Part shown: piece by piece, positions 11,301 through 23,600 of the stretch
Layout: each line of letters opens with the position of its first letter
Position numbering within the stretch: the first letter of the stretch is position 1
From: Mangifera indica
Taxonomy: Eukaryota > Streptophyta > Magnoliopsida > Sapindales > Anacardiaceae
DNA: 64,000 bases
Assembly (NCBI RefSeq): GCF_011075055.1
Contig: NC_058139.1
Location: 15,087,584-15,151,583, forward strand
Direction of reading: 5' to 3'
The notes under the pieces: model-generated
The model's database searches: none
The model's input: only the letters and a program-made list of their open reading frames with translations
Told to the model about the DNA's origin: nothing
Position numbers and translations under genes: made by a program

Positions 11301-13270
11301 TGGAGATTTACCTTAACCTATAATTGTTAAAAAAGTTGTCTCTAAGATTAGCTAAACACTTGAAAATAATATTGATATTACTAGTTTAATGAGTTATATG
11401 ACTTGGATAAGGTATGATAGTCTTAAAGGAGTTAAAGATTGATGAGTCTATGTCAAAGGTTAAAAGGTACTATAAGATCCTCTTTTGACTTCAGTCAAAT
11501 CAAGATTAATAATGGTTTATAATCAAATATAAGAGAGCATAAAGTGAAAAAGTTTTAATGGTAGGTTTTGTTGTTTAAACAATTCTCGATTATAAAGAAA
11601 GAACAATAATAATAAGTACTAGTTTTAATTGCCCAAATAAGGTTAAGGTTTCTAGATGTAAAGTTAGTCAATAAATAAAGACTAGGTAAGTTGGGGTTCT
11701 ATATTTAAGTTGAAAATTGTGTGGATATTAAAGTTATCAATATGGGCATAATGGATATTTTGCCAATATTCTGGAATTCTAAAATGATGTAGCTATAAAA
11801 CTCAATCATAGTTTTAAAGCCATGATGAGGAGCAATTGTGACTAAGTATCCTTGGGGTAAAGTAAACAAGAAGACATAGTATGTTTTAAATGATTTCTTG
11901 GTAAATATATGCTGAAAATTTCTTCATAATTTTGGAGGATTCTAAAGAAAGAAGTTTATTACCCCAAATTAAGGTACTAAAGTGATTAACTCTAATAGGA
12001 AAAAGGTCTTGAGCCTTGAGACTTTCAAAAGTGATACTCTTCTATTTTAAAGAAGATGAAATAGATTTCTCTAATTCTTAAAATGCTTGTAAGGCGTGAA
12101 GGTGTTATTGCTAAAATAATAGTAGGAGTCAATAAAGTTTGCAAGGACCTATGGAACCTGAGATCACCTCAGCGAATGTTTCTAATAAATAACTGATAAC
12201 TATTCTCATGGCAGATAAGGCAAATACGATTGATATAGTTATGGAAACCTTAATGAGGAAGTCTACTACAAAAGACCAATTTGCTATCATTGATAATCTT
12301 TATGTGTATCTTAGTAAGGGAGACTATGTTATTGAAAGCTCATTTGAATTAGAGCTATACGAGATAGATGTCGAAGTGGTCATTCTGAATGAAGTTTTTG
12401 TATACAAGTCTATATGGTGAAACAAGATTTATCAAAAGCATAAGGAATGAAGCTTTTGATATGTGATCTTTAGAAGTCTATCTATGGTTGAAATAAACGT
12501 ATTGACAATAGTATCTCAGAGTTAATAAAGTGCAGTTGCTCATAACTTCATATAGAATGAATTATACCAATATAGGAATATGGAGATGAGTTGCTCATAA
12601 CTCATAAAGTCATGTTGAAAATATGAGAGTGTTTAAGGTCTTTTAATATCTAAGGTTAGTAGAAGTTTTAATTATCATTATTTTTATTGATATGTTTTGT
12701 TATTTATTATTTATTTATTCATTGATAATGATCATATTAACATATTTATTTGTCTATGAATGTATGCGCATATATGGTTAAGGTACAACATATATCTCAA
12801 GATAAGGTTTTTCTTGAGTATGACAATTGTATGTGTATGTTTCATGAGTCTCAAGTAAGGTTGAAACATACAAGCTTCGTTGGAAGCAAAGAAATTTCTC
12901 TTATTTTTTTTTGAAACAGAAGGTTAAAGAGAAATCATAAAGAGGACTAACAAAGACATAACACATATTTGTAATCACTTTGTGCAGTGCTATTTCTGTC
13001 ACACTCCCAGATTTAATCCATGCTGATTTGATTATTAGTAATTATGATCAAGGATAATTTTACATTGATAAAAGACATAAGTAATGTCTTGGTTCGTTAT
13101 TGATGGTCGTATTAACTGAGTTGTTTATTAAAGTGTAATTTATCTTTGGACTATTTGGTTTTTTAAAATAGTGACCATTTAAAGTTAAAAATGATAATTA
13201 CCCGAGGTCAAAAATTGTTTTCTTTTTTAAAAATAAAATAAAAATGATTAATACTGCCCAAGTGGCAGAA
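8310..13270 (+). other. Non-coding interior of the LARD-like element
   Basis: About 5 kb without a recognisable protein. The longest frames (10906-11175, 12208-12420) resemble no gag or pol domain. The motif CCAAAGGTGAT or a close variant recurs near 10296, 10391, 10687, 10853 and 10946. The last bases before the 3' LTR (AAGTGGCAGAA) take the position of the polypurine tract but are only partly purine. Confidence 0.55.
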
Positions 13271-13775
13271 TGTTAGAAATTTTCTGGTGCAGACTAACAT
13301 TTATTATGATTTTGGTTTAATAAAATTGGGTAATTGAATAGTCTAATATTAGTTTACAGATAAACTTAAGTGATTAACAAAGATAAGTTCGATACACTTA
13401 GAAGTTATGATCTAGGTGGACAGTATAAGTGTAGTTCTTGAAGTTTATTAGACTTTGATGAAGGGTCAATTAACCTATTATAAATTGGTAGGTCCCTGTT
13501 CCAAACCCTAATGTAGTATGACTGTAGTATAGTTTAACCATACAAAATTATCATTTAGGGAGGTTTCTAGAATAGAAGCCCAAATCACGTCAAGAGGTGA
13601 TCTTGACAGGTAATTTTAGGTGATTCATTAAAGTTTTATGCATTTAGATTGCATGACAATTCAGATAGTTTTAAAACCTTAAAGTTTAATTCAATATTTT
13701 ACAATTTTTACATAGATTCTATAAAATATAATTGATTTATTTATTTATTCTAAGTTCATATAAATAAATCTTACA
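13271..13775 (+). repeat. 3' LTR of the nested LARD-like element
   Basis: A 505-base LTR, partner of 7794-8295, starting TGTTAGAAAT and ending CTTACA. The right target duplication AGCAA follows it. Confidence 0.88.
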
Positions 13776-13780
13776 AGCAA

Positions 13781-14580
13781 TCCTTGCTGAGACGTTTGCT
13801 TCATGATTGATGGTGTAGTGCTACTGGGGTTTTTGTGAAAAATGCAGATTTGGAGTCTTGATAGGTGGTTTCGGTTGATCACGCATGGCTGCCACTATGA
13901 TCTCCTGGAGTTTAGCCAGAGAATAAGCCTCAGCGAGAGTCCTGGGCTTAAACATCCGAACCCACATCTGCAAGACATCCACCAATCCAGAAAGGAAAAA
14001 ATTGAGAGTTTGATCTTCTCAAATCCCAACTCTTGGGTACAGTTCCTCGAAGGCATCTAAATAACTCTAGAGGGAACCCTCCTATTTTAAATTTCCTAAA
14101 TTCGATAAAGGGATCATCATAGGCTTGCGTCCCAAATCATGAATTTAAAGTTTGAATGTACTCATTCCACATTATATTATGATCACCTCTTACATTCATG
14201 AGACCCTGATGCTATTGTATGACTTTGCTTTAAGGTGCACAGTAGCCACCTTCACCTAATTTTTACGAGTTGTGTCGTCTACTTCGAAAAAATATTCAGT
14301 TTGCAGGGTCCAGCTCTCAAGGTCCTCACCATTGAATGTGGGAAATTCAAGTTAGTGGATCTTCCCCAAGGTGCTTTCTGATTCATGCTTGTGGACACTC
14401 CTTCCTCAATCAGATCAACTGATTTCTGTTTCGTAATGATTTCAGACTGTTGCATAGTAAGTCTTCTTATTAAGGTTTTAATCTCATCAACATACTGCTT
14501 CAAAAGTCAATGTTGACGTAACTCAGCCTCCTGGATCATTTGCATCATCTCTGGTTTCAGCTCGTGTGCCTTCAACCATT
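13781..14580 (-). pseudogene. Gypsy gag N-terminal and central part
   Basis: Minus-strand translation gives the gag core typical of plant gypsy elements: APWGRSTNLNFPHSM around 14390-14330 (the region before the conserved gag motif), and AKLQEIIVAAMRDQPKPP around 13915-13860, preceding the zinc-knuckle half at 7623-7790. The coding sequence runs into the nested element at 13776. Several stops and frameshifts are present. Confidence 0.7.
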
Positions 14581-14591
14581 AAGGATCGAAT

Positions 14592-14603
14592 GGTCAGATA
14601 CCA
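14592..14603 (-). other. Primer-binding site of the gypsy element
   Basis: On the minus strand TGGTATCTGACC resembles the initiator tRNA-Met site TGGTATCAGAGC (10 of 12). It lies directly inside the LTR candidate, which fixes the element's orientation and 5' end. Confidence 0.65.
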
Positions 14604-14605
14604 CT

Positions 14606-14876
14606 TGATGCAAACTATTAAGTAAGTACAGAAGAATTTCAGAGAATCCAAAGAAATTCAGAGAATGCAGATTCACAGAAAAATGAAGAAGAAGATTAAT
14701 AGTGATTCTAATTGCATGACTTCCGTTCATTAAAACTTTGAGGCCATATATGCCACTCACAAGATTACAATTGAATTCTTATTTGGTAATCATATTGTTG
14801 GATAAAGGCACTTTTATTTGGTAATGATATTGCTGTATAAACACACTTTTTTTTGGCAATAATATTGCTAGACACA
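14606..14876 (-). repeat. Candidate 5' LTR of the gypsy element
   Basis: The stretch outside the primer-binding site; on the minus strand it would start TGTCTAGCAA and end near TTTGCATCA. It contains three direct copies of a 35-base unit starting at 14783, 14818 and 14853 (TTGGTAAT or TTGGCAAT). No second LTR is found to confirm the limits, so the boundary near the BSH fragment is approximate. Confidence 0.45.
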
Positions 14877-14984
14877 GATTATCTTTCTCAATTTATTCAT
14901 AATCCCAATACGACACCGTTTCCCTGTTCCCAGCGAATGCCTCTTCCAATTCTTGCCACACGACATCGTTTTGGGACTAACTGT

Positions 14985-17587
14985 TCGAATTCACATCGGT
15001 ACACTGCTGTCAAAATTATTTCCATCAAGGTTTTAGTTATCACTATTTTCCGCTTTATTCTTTTCCTATCACTCCTGTGTCATTTCATTTAATTAATAAT
15101 GCTTTGGTCTCTTCTTCTTAGCTCGATCTTCAAGTCAATAGTAATGTCATCGAGGATCAGTTTTTGTGGGTGAGTCTGCGCCTTTGCTTTCTCGGGTTTC
15201 TTTTCATTGTTTTCTTATATGCTGCGCCTTCTTTTGTGAGATTTCAAGACTGGAACAATTATGAGAGTGACCCGGAAGATTTTGCAAGAACCTTTTGTCA
15301 AGATTTGGCTTTTCAAGACCCTGAAGTTGGGGTAACTACTTTTATTCATTCAGCATGTAAATTTGCTATGATGTTAAGTTGTTTAGGTCAAATAGCTATG
15401 TTTTTACTTGCATGCAGTGAAACTAAACCATCTTCCCTCTTTTCTTTTCCTCTTCTTTAGAGTTGTTATGAACTTGTTGATTTCTAAGATAATCTTTAGT
15501 TTGTTTTTTGCAGCCTGTAGTTGCCTTTGCAATCAGGGAACAGCTTTTTGAGGTTGTGAATTTTCTGCTTTTCTTTTATTTACATCGGGAATTTGACTTT
15601 ATTTTGTAGATATGTGGAATATATTTTTTATTGGTGTCTTACAAAATTTTTATTGTATTTCGTGTTCTAGATTGCAATTCATAGTGTAGCTTCTGCTAGA
15701 GAAATTAAAATGAACAAGAAAGGTCGTGGGGGGGGTTGGGGTGTGGTGGGAGCGCTTGAGCATGTCCCAACTAGGTTTGTTTACACAGATTTTTTTTTTT
15801 TCTTGCTTGAATTTGCCCATTTTAGAATTCGATGATATGAATTCAGTTTAGAGCAATATCTGATCTTATACTATTTTGGGCATCATTAACCTGCTTATAC
15901 TCTCTCTAACAGTGAAGCAGGTGGAAATGTATTGGACTGTATGAAGTTATTCAGATGTAATTCTAGCGTGGTTAGGTATGAATGTTTTTTTTTTTTTTTA
16001 TACTTGTTCATCTCCATATTCATCAAAAGTATGTTAGAGGAACACACATCAAAGAGAAAAGAATTACTTGTTTTATAAACATTACATTTAACTCTATTGG
16101 ATCATCTCGCGCCCCAAATGATTGATGCTTTAGAGACTTTGAAAGCTTCTGTTGCCAACATTCTAAAAGCTTCTATAAGAAGAGAAAGAACATAAAACAC
16201 AAAGAATAACCTTGCCTAAGTTGTTGGAGCTTTTTCTTTTGTCATTACAGTTAATTATCAGCTTGAAATTATGTTGCCATCCTGTTTCTTCCCATCAAAG
16301 AAACCTTGAATCAGAAACACCATATCTTAATCCTGAAATTATCATTTTTGTATAGGTTTTTGGTATAAGTAATTATTTCTTTGTACTTTCCTCATAATTG
16401 TAGTTGTCCTATTTCTACATTTTTTTAATCTTGTTTTAAGTGCACATTTTTCCTTTTTGAGCTAGCCAATGTTAGACAATCTAGTAGCAACAAATGATAC
16501 AAAATTTTTTTATAGAATTTCTATTGTCATGTGTTAGGATTAGAATAGATTAGGATAGTAATGAAAATAATAGAAATTAGATATTAGGATAATATTCGAA
16601 TAATTTAATTAGGATAATAATGGAAATAATGGGTGACAATATTTGAATAATGAAAGATAGATAATGACTGAATTAATTATAAGAAATTAAAGATTTGAAT
16701 TAGGATTAGATATTATGATATGAGAAGAATAAAGGGGCAATAGCAGTGAGCAAAAAGGGGAGGAGAATGACAGGAATGGGGAGGCTTGACTCTTCAAAAT
16801 GTCATATTTATCATATTGTAATCCTTTTTTTAATCAATAAAATTGTTTTTTTTTTCCCTTTACTATTTATGACTCAAATTACCTGGTTATCAATAAAATA
16901 GTTTTTTCCTTTTGTTTTAAAATTTATGACCTGACTTCCACCAGGCCATAAATCACCATTTTTCAATCTGGCCCTCCTTTGTTTGATACAAGTATGGCCG
17001 CAACTTTTCATTTTTGGGCAAGCTTCTCTAGTGACAGCTTGTCTTCCTGGCACTATATCTTGCTAATGTGTCTTCATATTTGTCAAATCTCACTGCTTTA
17101 ATATTATTTGATGAGGAACTGGCCAATTTCACTTAAGAAACAGTAAAAAAGCACAACATATAAAGAAAAAATTATTTTAATGATAAAAATGAGATTACAA
17201 TAGGATAAACTGGCAATTTGAAGAACTGGATCCTCCCTATTCTTGTCATTCGAGACACTAGAAACCTCTATCCAAAACTAATTTGCCCAAAACTCTAATA
17301 TTTTTCTCCTCTCTTGTTGTTGCCCCTTTAGTCTTTTCATAATATCCTATCCCAATTCTAGTCTTTCATTCCTATTAATCTAATGTTTAATTTCCATTAT
17401 TTCTATTATTATCCTAATCTTCATGATTCATAATTGGGAACTTTCATGAATGAGAAACTAATGGTTGGATTGCTTCTATTTACTACTGCAACAATCCTTC
17501 AGGAAAAGAAAGGAGTGGGATGTATTTGAGCCGGTTGTTGATATTTTATCAAATGAGGAGGTGGATGCCCTTGAAGCCAGAGAGTAA
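14985..17587 (+). pseudogene. BSH-like: Truncated duplicate of the SWI/SNF subunit BSH (SNF5/INI1)
   Basis: Exon-like blocks at about 14985-15029, 15122-15169, 15248-15331, 15514-15552, 15671-15774, 15913-15975 and 17513-17587 encode the C-terminal part of plant BSH: YTAVKIISIK, LDLQVN..IEDQFLW, NNYESDPEDFARTFCQD, PVVAFAIREQLFE, IAIHSVASARE, then KRKEWDVFEPVVDILSNEE and VDALEARE followed by TAA. BSH is a core subunit of nucleosome-remodelling complexes; its SNF5 domain has two repeats, and the N-terminal half including the first repeat is missing. Introns are kept, so this is a genomic duplicate and not a retrocopy. The acceptor before 15248 reads TTTCAA where TTTCAG is expected, and no other nearby AG keeps the frame. 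A G-run near 15728 inserts extra residues. A gypsy element abuts the break. Transcription is possible, a functional protein unlikely. Confidence 0.85.
15976..17512 (+). repeat. Large last intron of the BSH copy holding an inverted repeat pair
   Basis: Within the intron, about 16530-16860 and the reverse complement of about 17170-17430 are alike over roughly 250-300 bases. Both contain a GGATATTATGA-like block, AAAGGGGCAA, a GAATGACA block and a TATTGTAATC end. Together they could fold into a hairpin with a loop of about 300 bases. They resemble two diverged copies of one dispersed repeat inserted in opposite directions. Confidence 0.6.
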
Positions 17588-19442
17588 ACACCCGCTGAGC
17601 TGACACAACAAAATCAGAAAAAAGAGAGGTTGGGAAGAGAACTAATTGATTCAGAGTTAACTCTGAGATGTTTGTTGTAGTATGATGGGAATCCTATACT
17701 TTTTCTTAGGACAGAGTGTTTGAAACTGTTAATCCAGGGGTCTGATTTGGGAAATTCAGCTTCTTTGCCATCTTGTGTTTTCTTTTTAATCTTGCAATTT
17801 CTCTACTCTGTAGAAGCAGAGCAGTGTTGGGCAGCAAAGGTTGTGCGGTGTGCTTTGCAGTGCCTGTCACATGATTGAGAGTATGTATACACAATGAGTT
17901 CAACAAAATTGGTTATTGATGACAAATATTGATTTTAATTCTTGAAATTCATAGATAATATTTGCGGCTTATAGGTTGAGAACTTCATTAGAGTTGTTAA
18001 TTTTCATATTGTTGCCATTTAGAGTAGTTCATATTTAATGGGTTGGTGATTTAAATGATAATGGGTTATGTTAATATCCCTACTATTACTCATTACCTCA
18101 AGTGCTTCAGAATTAGTACTGATGATCCGGCATGTTAAACAGTCATCCCGCAAAATAGAACATCTTGTTATTCAACTTGTATAATTAAGCTCGATATCAT
18201 ATTTCAGCATTTATACTTTCGTTTTCGTAAATGAATTATGTTAGTCAAAAAGTGAGATTCTGTATGGTAAAATTACAAGCCCCATACATGTCAAGAAAAG
18301 TTGTGATACGGTTTTGGTTGAATAAAGGGTTCATTGTATTCATGATAATGTTGTCTCTAGTTGATCATCTTTGCTCAAACTTTTGGCCAGCTTTTGCTAA
18401 TATTAATGCTATCTTATCTTTGATGAGAGGAAGAATCTGAGTTTGATCAAAGCAAGCCCCATCATGCAGGACCTTTCTGGGTAATGGTTTTCGATATCAA
18501 ATGCTAATATATGGATTGGCACCGGGGTTTTTTTTTTTTCTAAGCAATTGGTACCGGAGAATTACCTGTCAACTTCTTCATCTTTAATATTTGTCATGCC
18601 CATGTTGGTGAAACTGATTAAGGCTAGGGGCTGATACGAATCGAGTGAGTCCGAACATCCTTTAACTTGTGTTTGGTTTGAATAGAAAATAATTTGATTC
18701 AAGTTTGGTTAAAGTTCTTTGAGTCAAAATTAAAAATGGTTCGAAGTCACCTTGATAAAAAATGATTTGATTCAGGTTTGTTTCTAATTTATACCTTGAA
18801 TCTATTGTTAGAATTCGTGGCTTAGTTCGAGCTAAACTAAATCAAATATTTTTTAACTGAAATTCGATTCAGTTTAAAAAATAAATAAATCTTTCAACTT
18901 AAATTCAAATTAAACAAGTTCAAATCAAATAAGTTTTCAAGACCGAGTCGGTTTGGTTCGGATCAAACCTAATATGAAGAATCCATATGGCCCATGGATG
19001 TGTACAATAGATTGGAATGGGACAAGAATCATATCCAAATTCCAATTCAAAATCATCTAGACAGACATAGACAGTAGAATATATGAAAGGATTTCCTTGT
19101 CATATGGTTAGTATATACGTTTCATCAACATCCAAATTAATTTTCTCAATCTAAATATTAAAACATTAGATTAGTATAAATGTAAAAGAAAATTTCTTTA
19201 AAAATCTCGCCGTGAGTGTTGATTGATCACGGGGATTCCATTCATTTCCCTATATAATGTAGAACCACATAAATTAAAATACTCTCTTTGCCTTCAGACA
19301 TCCTAATTCATAATTTCCCACACAAAACGATATTATCTACAAAGTCATGCATACCAAATAGCCAGATCCATGGAATAATGTTTGCTCAAAGTCAACCATG
19401 GCCATTATGGCTAGCTTCTGGTTCATGAAGCGAAGCCAAATA
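17588..19442. other. Intergenic region with a degenerate repeat
   Basis: No gene is visible. Around 18620-18970 there is a degenerate transposon-like stretch rich in GGTTTGAATC and GAACCAAACC variants (for example GGTTTGGTTCGGATCAAACC near 18949), a pattern common in dispersed plant repeats. Its ends could not be fixed. Confidence 0.35.
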
Positions 19443-19734
19443 TCAAGAGGTAACATTGCAGGGTGCAGACTTGGATTTGTCAAGAATGGACCACATCACT
19501 TGAACATCCTCGTAACCACAAGCCATCACTTCACCTTGAAGATCCATAACACGCTTCTCATGCTCTGCAAAGTTTAACATTAATAAAACAACTTACGTAA
19601 AAAATGAACAGTAACAGTGGCTTTAATTAACTACCTGGGCGGCCCTTCTTATCCCTTGTAACTGGAGGTTGCAGATTGAAGAAAGTGCAAGCTTTTCTAA
19701 ATGGGGACGCAATAGTTTTCTTCCAGGAAGCCAT
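19443..19734 (-). CDS. Conserved small plant protein of unknown function, 73 residues (2 exons)
   Basis: Exon 1 (19734-19635) and exon 2 (19564-19443), joined across a GT-AG intron in phase 1, give 73 residues. The N-terminus is MASWKKTIASPFRKACTFFN and the core is KRVMDLQGEVMACGYEDVQV, followed by MWSILDKSKS. I recognise this as a small angiosperm protein family without a known function. The N-terminal half is basic and has no signal peptide or membrane segment; the central EHEKRVMDLQGEVMACGYEDVQVM region looks helical. The start is the only in-frame ATG near the exon. It stands alone: BSH fragment to the left, MULE remnant to the right. Structure and splice sites look intact. Confidence 0.85.
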
Positions 19735-20527
19735 TATACTTCGATTGTATATAAAAGGTAAATGAATATATAAAAATGCTTGTATTGTATCGGTATCACT
19801 GTTTACGGACGAAAATGAGAAGAAGGGTTAGTTAGAGTTGGAGTTTTATATAGCTATAGGGAAGGAAAGGAAGGAGAGAGGCAAGATCCGGAAGATGAGC
19901 AAAGAGGAACATCACTCCTTTTATTAATTTATTTTTTAAATTACTTATCTCTAAAGATGAAATTGGTCGACTGCATCCAAGCACATGGAGCTTGCTCCAA
20001 AACAGGCCCCTACACGTGAATGTCTTTACTCCTTCAATGTCACCTCCTATCCCATTTTTATTCTTTAATTCGTAAACCTCGCTCTTCTCTCATCCTTCAA
20101 CCACATGAATAATTAATCACCTATTTGTTGACCCTAATTTCATTCATTAGATGATGATAATTTAACAAAATAGCATGAAAATGTATTGTTATTCATGTTT
20201 GGCAGTTATATATACATCCTGGCCTTGATTTGACTTGATAACAATTCATCGAGATCTCATCTATTTTATCCATCTCTCTGAGTATGGCACATGCATCTTC
20301 ACATGTATTAATATCATTTTGTCATCTCATCACAAAAATACCATAGATGATTATATTCACACAGATTTATGCCATTTACTGTGGTCCAGATCTTCTTCAT
20401 TTTACTTGATAAATTTGCATTTGTAATTATACATAAGTGAATGAACAATCTGATAAATATCATCTACATACATTTACAAGATACCAAGACTAAATATATA
20501 TGTTTAATTCAATCGGTAAGGTTGACA

Positions 20528-20559
<32 letters not shown>

Positions 20560-20640
20560 TTTTCACTTACTTCAATGAAACAAAAGAGTATAATGGTCCC
20601 CATATATAGCTAACATAATATAAGATAGAAAAGTTTAAAT
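19735..20640. other. Upstream region of the 73-residue gene
   Basis: No coding sequence is seen. A purine-rich tract at about 19859-19905 lies in the presumed 5' region. A compound (TA)n(TG)n microsatellite sits at 20529-20559. Confidence 0.4.
20529..20559. repeat. Compound microsatellite (TA)n(TG)n
   Basis: A run of about six TA units followed by about nine TG units, visible directly in the sequence. Confidence 0.9.
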
Positions 20641-23600
20641 CAGCAATAACTTTAACACAAAGCAAGGCATAAGTAAGTTTATTTAGTTACGTCTATGATA
20701 GGTCCAATCAAAGCTAAATAAGGTTTGTAGTAAGCAGTATTCTCCCCCTCTTGAGAATCAACTAGAAAGGAGTTTAAATACAAAAAGGAATTAACTACTT
20801 TTCCTAGAATACATGAAAGTTGAAACATTTCATGAAAGTCTACAATGCCTATGTATCCACCACTACTTATAACTTGATACCGAACATTTGAAATTGGATG
20901 AACCTCTAAGCATGCAACTTTCAATAAATGGCAGCCAAGCTTCTTCTCTGTCATGGTGGGGGCATTTATCTGTAATTTTAAAAAGCATCGACATAATGTT
21001 AATAAACAAGCATAAGTATACAAAGTCATGGTCAATTAGATAATTAGTATTAACACCATACATACTTGCATAGTTTCTCTTCTCCTAAAGCCATCACTGC
21101 AATGTGCCTTGAATGATCTCGACCAACATCATGATGGGCAAAACCAGTGCAGTTTGACGAGGGCATTAAATGACTCTACAATGTTAGTTGTCATTATGTT
21201 ATATCTCTGCCTTGGAAAATGTGTCATGCTCCATCAGTGAAACCCTAACTCACATAAGTAAGCCACCACTTAAAGATGCACTTCATCAATAGATTTCATC
21301 ATAGCCTTGAAAATTGCCTCTATATATGTCTTTGTTACTTTCCAATATAAACACACTACCTATGAGTTTATTAATAATATGAGTACTTCATTATCAAAAT
21401 TTGTAAAATTTTCAAATGTATAACAATTTCACAAATGTATAAATTCATTACTTGTGAGTTGTGTTTGTACTTTGATTGCATGTTACAAAAAAGGTAATGG
21501 TAACAATATGCATGGTGTATATCTAGAAAAACTTAAACCATTACAAAGTATATAACGTGATGTTGATGTGAGATTATTGTCAACTCTAGTACTTCATTGA
21601 TGCAATCTTTAAGCTTTGTCAAAAACCAACACCATGTTTTATTATCTCCTTTTTTACCAAAGCCGAAAGCCATTAGATAGATCTAGTTTTACCATCTAGG
21701 GTCACCTCGAGAAATAAATGTTTTAGATATCGACCTTTATGGAAAACAATATCAATGCAAATAATTGATCAAAGATATTGTTTAAAGACACAGATAGAAC
21801 AACCCAATGCAATAAAAAAAATACTAAAAGTCATGCTCATCATTTATTTCTATATGTGTCATAGTTCTCAAATTAGAACACTCTAAATTACAACAATAAT
21901 CAGGTAAGGGCAAAAATGACTCTTCTTATGAGCCCATCAATGAATGTAATGTCCAATTTCTTGTCCACCAAGCTTATGAATATGATATGTTAATTTTAGA
22001 CCTATTGACAATGTCAATAATGATCTCTTTATGTCAATAAATATGCGCAATCAACATAAATTTTGACTTCATTAATTGACCTAAAACTCGAGTCTTAGCT
22101 TGTCTGTGATATGACTTTATCTGATTTATTGAACATGTGTGTGTGGGACTTTTTTTATAGGTTCGGAATACTTGTTTGGGTTTTACTCTTTTCATATTAG
22201 AAACCATTCGCATTTCTTATCATAACACTTAATCTTTCTTTTCCCTATGTCTAACTTCATCACTTTGTATTGAAATCCTTTCTCCAAGGCATATTTTGTA
22301 AGTGATTTTCTATCATTAAAATGTCACCAAGTTTTACAGTAGTCCCCTCTCGTATCGATCCTGCACCATTATATGATATTGAAGGTTATGGAGAAAAATT
22401 GGGTAGCCACTTAAACAGATCAATGGGAACATTATCAAAAAATAATCTAGAATAATTCTCGCCACTCATAAAAAGATCTTCAAGTTGGAGACTATTTATA
22501 TCACAGTTAACAAGTGACATATCCATGAAGTTTAACTCATCAAAAGGAACATCAGTCATCTCATCCTCATGAAAGTCACCCTTATTTGTAACTCTCTTTT
22601 TGTCTCCACGAACCCATTCTACAGCAATATAAAATGCATTATTATAGAAATCAACCAAGTCTTCCCCATCAGATTCCTTTTTCACTTCACTATCATCGTT
22701 GCTACCAATTTATTCTTCTTCTTTTTATCCTTGGATTACGGTACATATAACAAAAATTAGAATACATTTCTAGAAGTATTGCAACATGTTAATAAGGCCT
22801 TCTACATCTTCATCATTTTTTATTTTTATAAGGGAGTTGAGCTCGATATTTTTTGGTTTCATGTATAATTGAATGTAGTTTTGGATTGGATCAATGCCAC
22901 ACTTCATTTAAAAGTTAGATAAATCTCTCAAGTGTTATTCTGGATGAAATTTTAACCATTGTTTTAAAGCCTTCAATATACTTCAATGTGTTCTAATCAC
23001 ATTGGATCAATTATTCTTAGAAACGAACAATAGCATAACCAGTCATTTCAATTATTAATCCTACAATAAAAAATTTTAGAAAAAAATAAACATTTATTAT
23101 AAAAATCCATAATAAACATTTACCAATATTAAAATGACCCTTATACTTTTCTATAATTTTATGTAACCCCCTCATATATGGTTAACTATCAATATGCCAC
23201 TTCTAATTTTTCAACATTTTATTAAACACTCTCATACATTATCTGAAACCAAAAAGTTTATTTCATATATTGGTTAATATCTAAATGCTCCTATATTTTC
23301 TTAATATTTTTTTACCCCTAATATATTATAAAATATCAAAATGCACCTTATATTTTCATAACAGATACAAACCTGATATTCTTATAATATCAAAATGACC
23401 CCTTATTTTAGGTGTACTTTTTAGTACTCTAATATTTGTCTAATTTCAAAATACCTTTTATATTTATCTAACATATCATTTAACGCCCTCATTTATTGTC
23501 TTGTATCAAAATGACCTTATATTTTACAAAATATCCTTATATTTTTCTAATATTTCATTTAGAACTTTAAAACATTGTTTAATATCAAAATACCATCATA

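Larger units (their letters stand above)
7794..13775 (+). mobile_element. Non-autonomous LTR retrotransposon (LARD-like) nested in the gypsy gag
   Basis: Direct LTRs at 7794-8295 and 13271-13775 start TGTTAGAAAT and end AAATAAATCTTACA. A primer-binding site complementary to initiator tRNA-Met (TGGTATCAGAG) begins at 8298, two bases after the 5' LTR. The flanking 5-bp duplication is AACAA (7789-7793) and AGCAA (13776-13780), one mismatch. The LTRs are clearly diverged (by eye about 80-85% alike), so the insertion is old. The nearly 5 kb interior shows no integrase, RT or RNase H motif on either strand, hence the large-retrotransposon-derivative reading. A fully decayed autonomous element is the alternative. 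Confidence 0.85.
4620..14876 (-). mobile_element. Decayed Ty3/gypsy LTR retrotransposon, split by a nested LTR element
   Basis: Reading on the minus strand, the order is 5' LTR candidate (14876-14606), primer-binding site matching initiator tRNA-Met (14603-14592, TGGTATCTGACC), gag, [nested element 13775-7794], gag zinc knuckle, protease, reverse transcriptase, RNase H and integrase. The order gag-PR-RT-RH-INT is diagnostic for Ty3/gypsy. Stops and frameshifts occur in every domain. No 3' LTR is visible below 4620, so the element is truncated at that end. Removing the nested insertion restores one continuous gag reading frame across the break. Confidence 0.85.

Noticed and set aside
14853..15092. 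79-codon plus-strand frame as the true N-terminus of the BSH copy
   Set aside because: It starts in the gypsy LTR candidate and shows no similarity to BSH until YTAVKIISIK, then runs into the intron.
18620..18970. Possible complete MITE with GGTTTGAATC-type ends
   Set aside because: The ends do not pair well and no target duplication could be found; kept only as a degenerate repeat.
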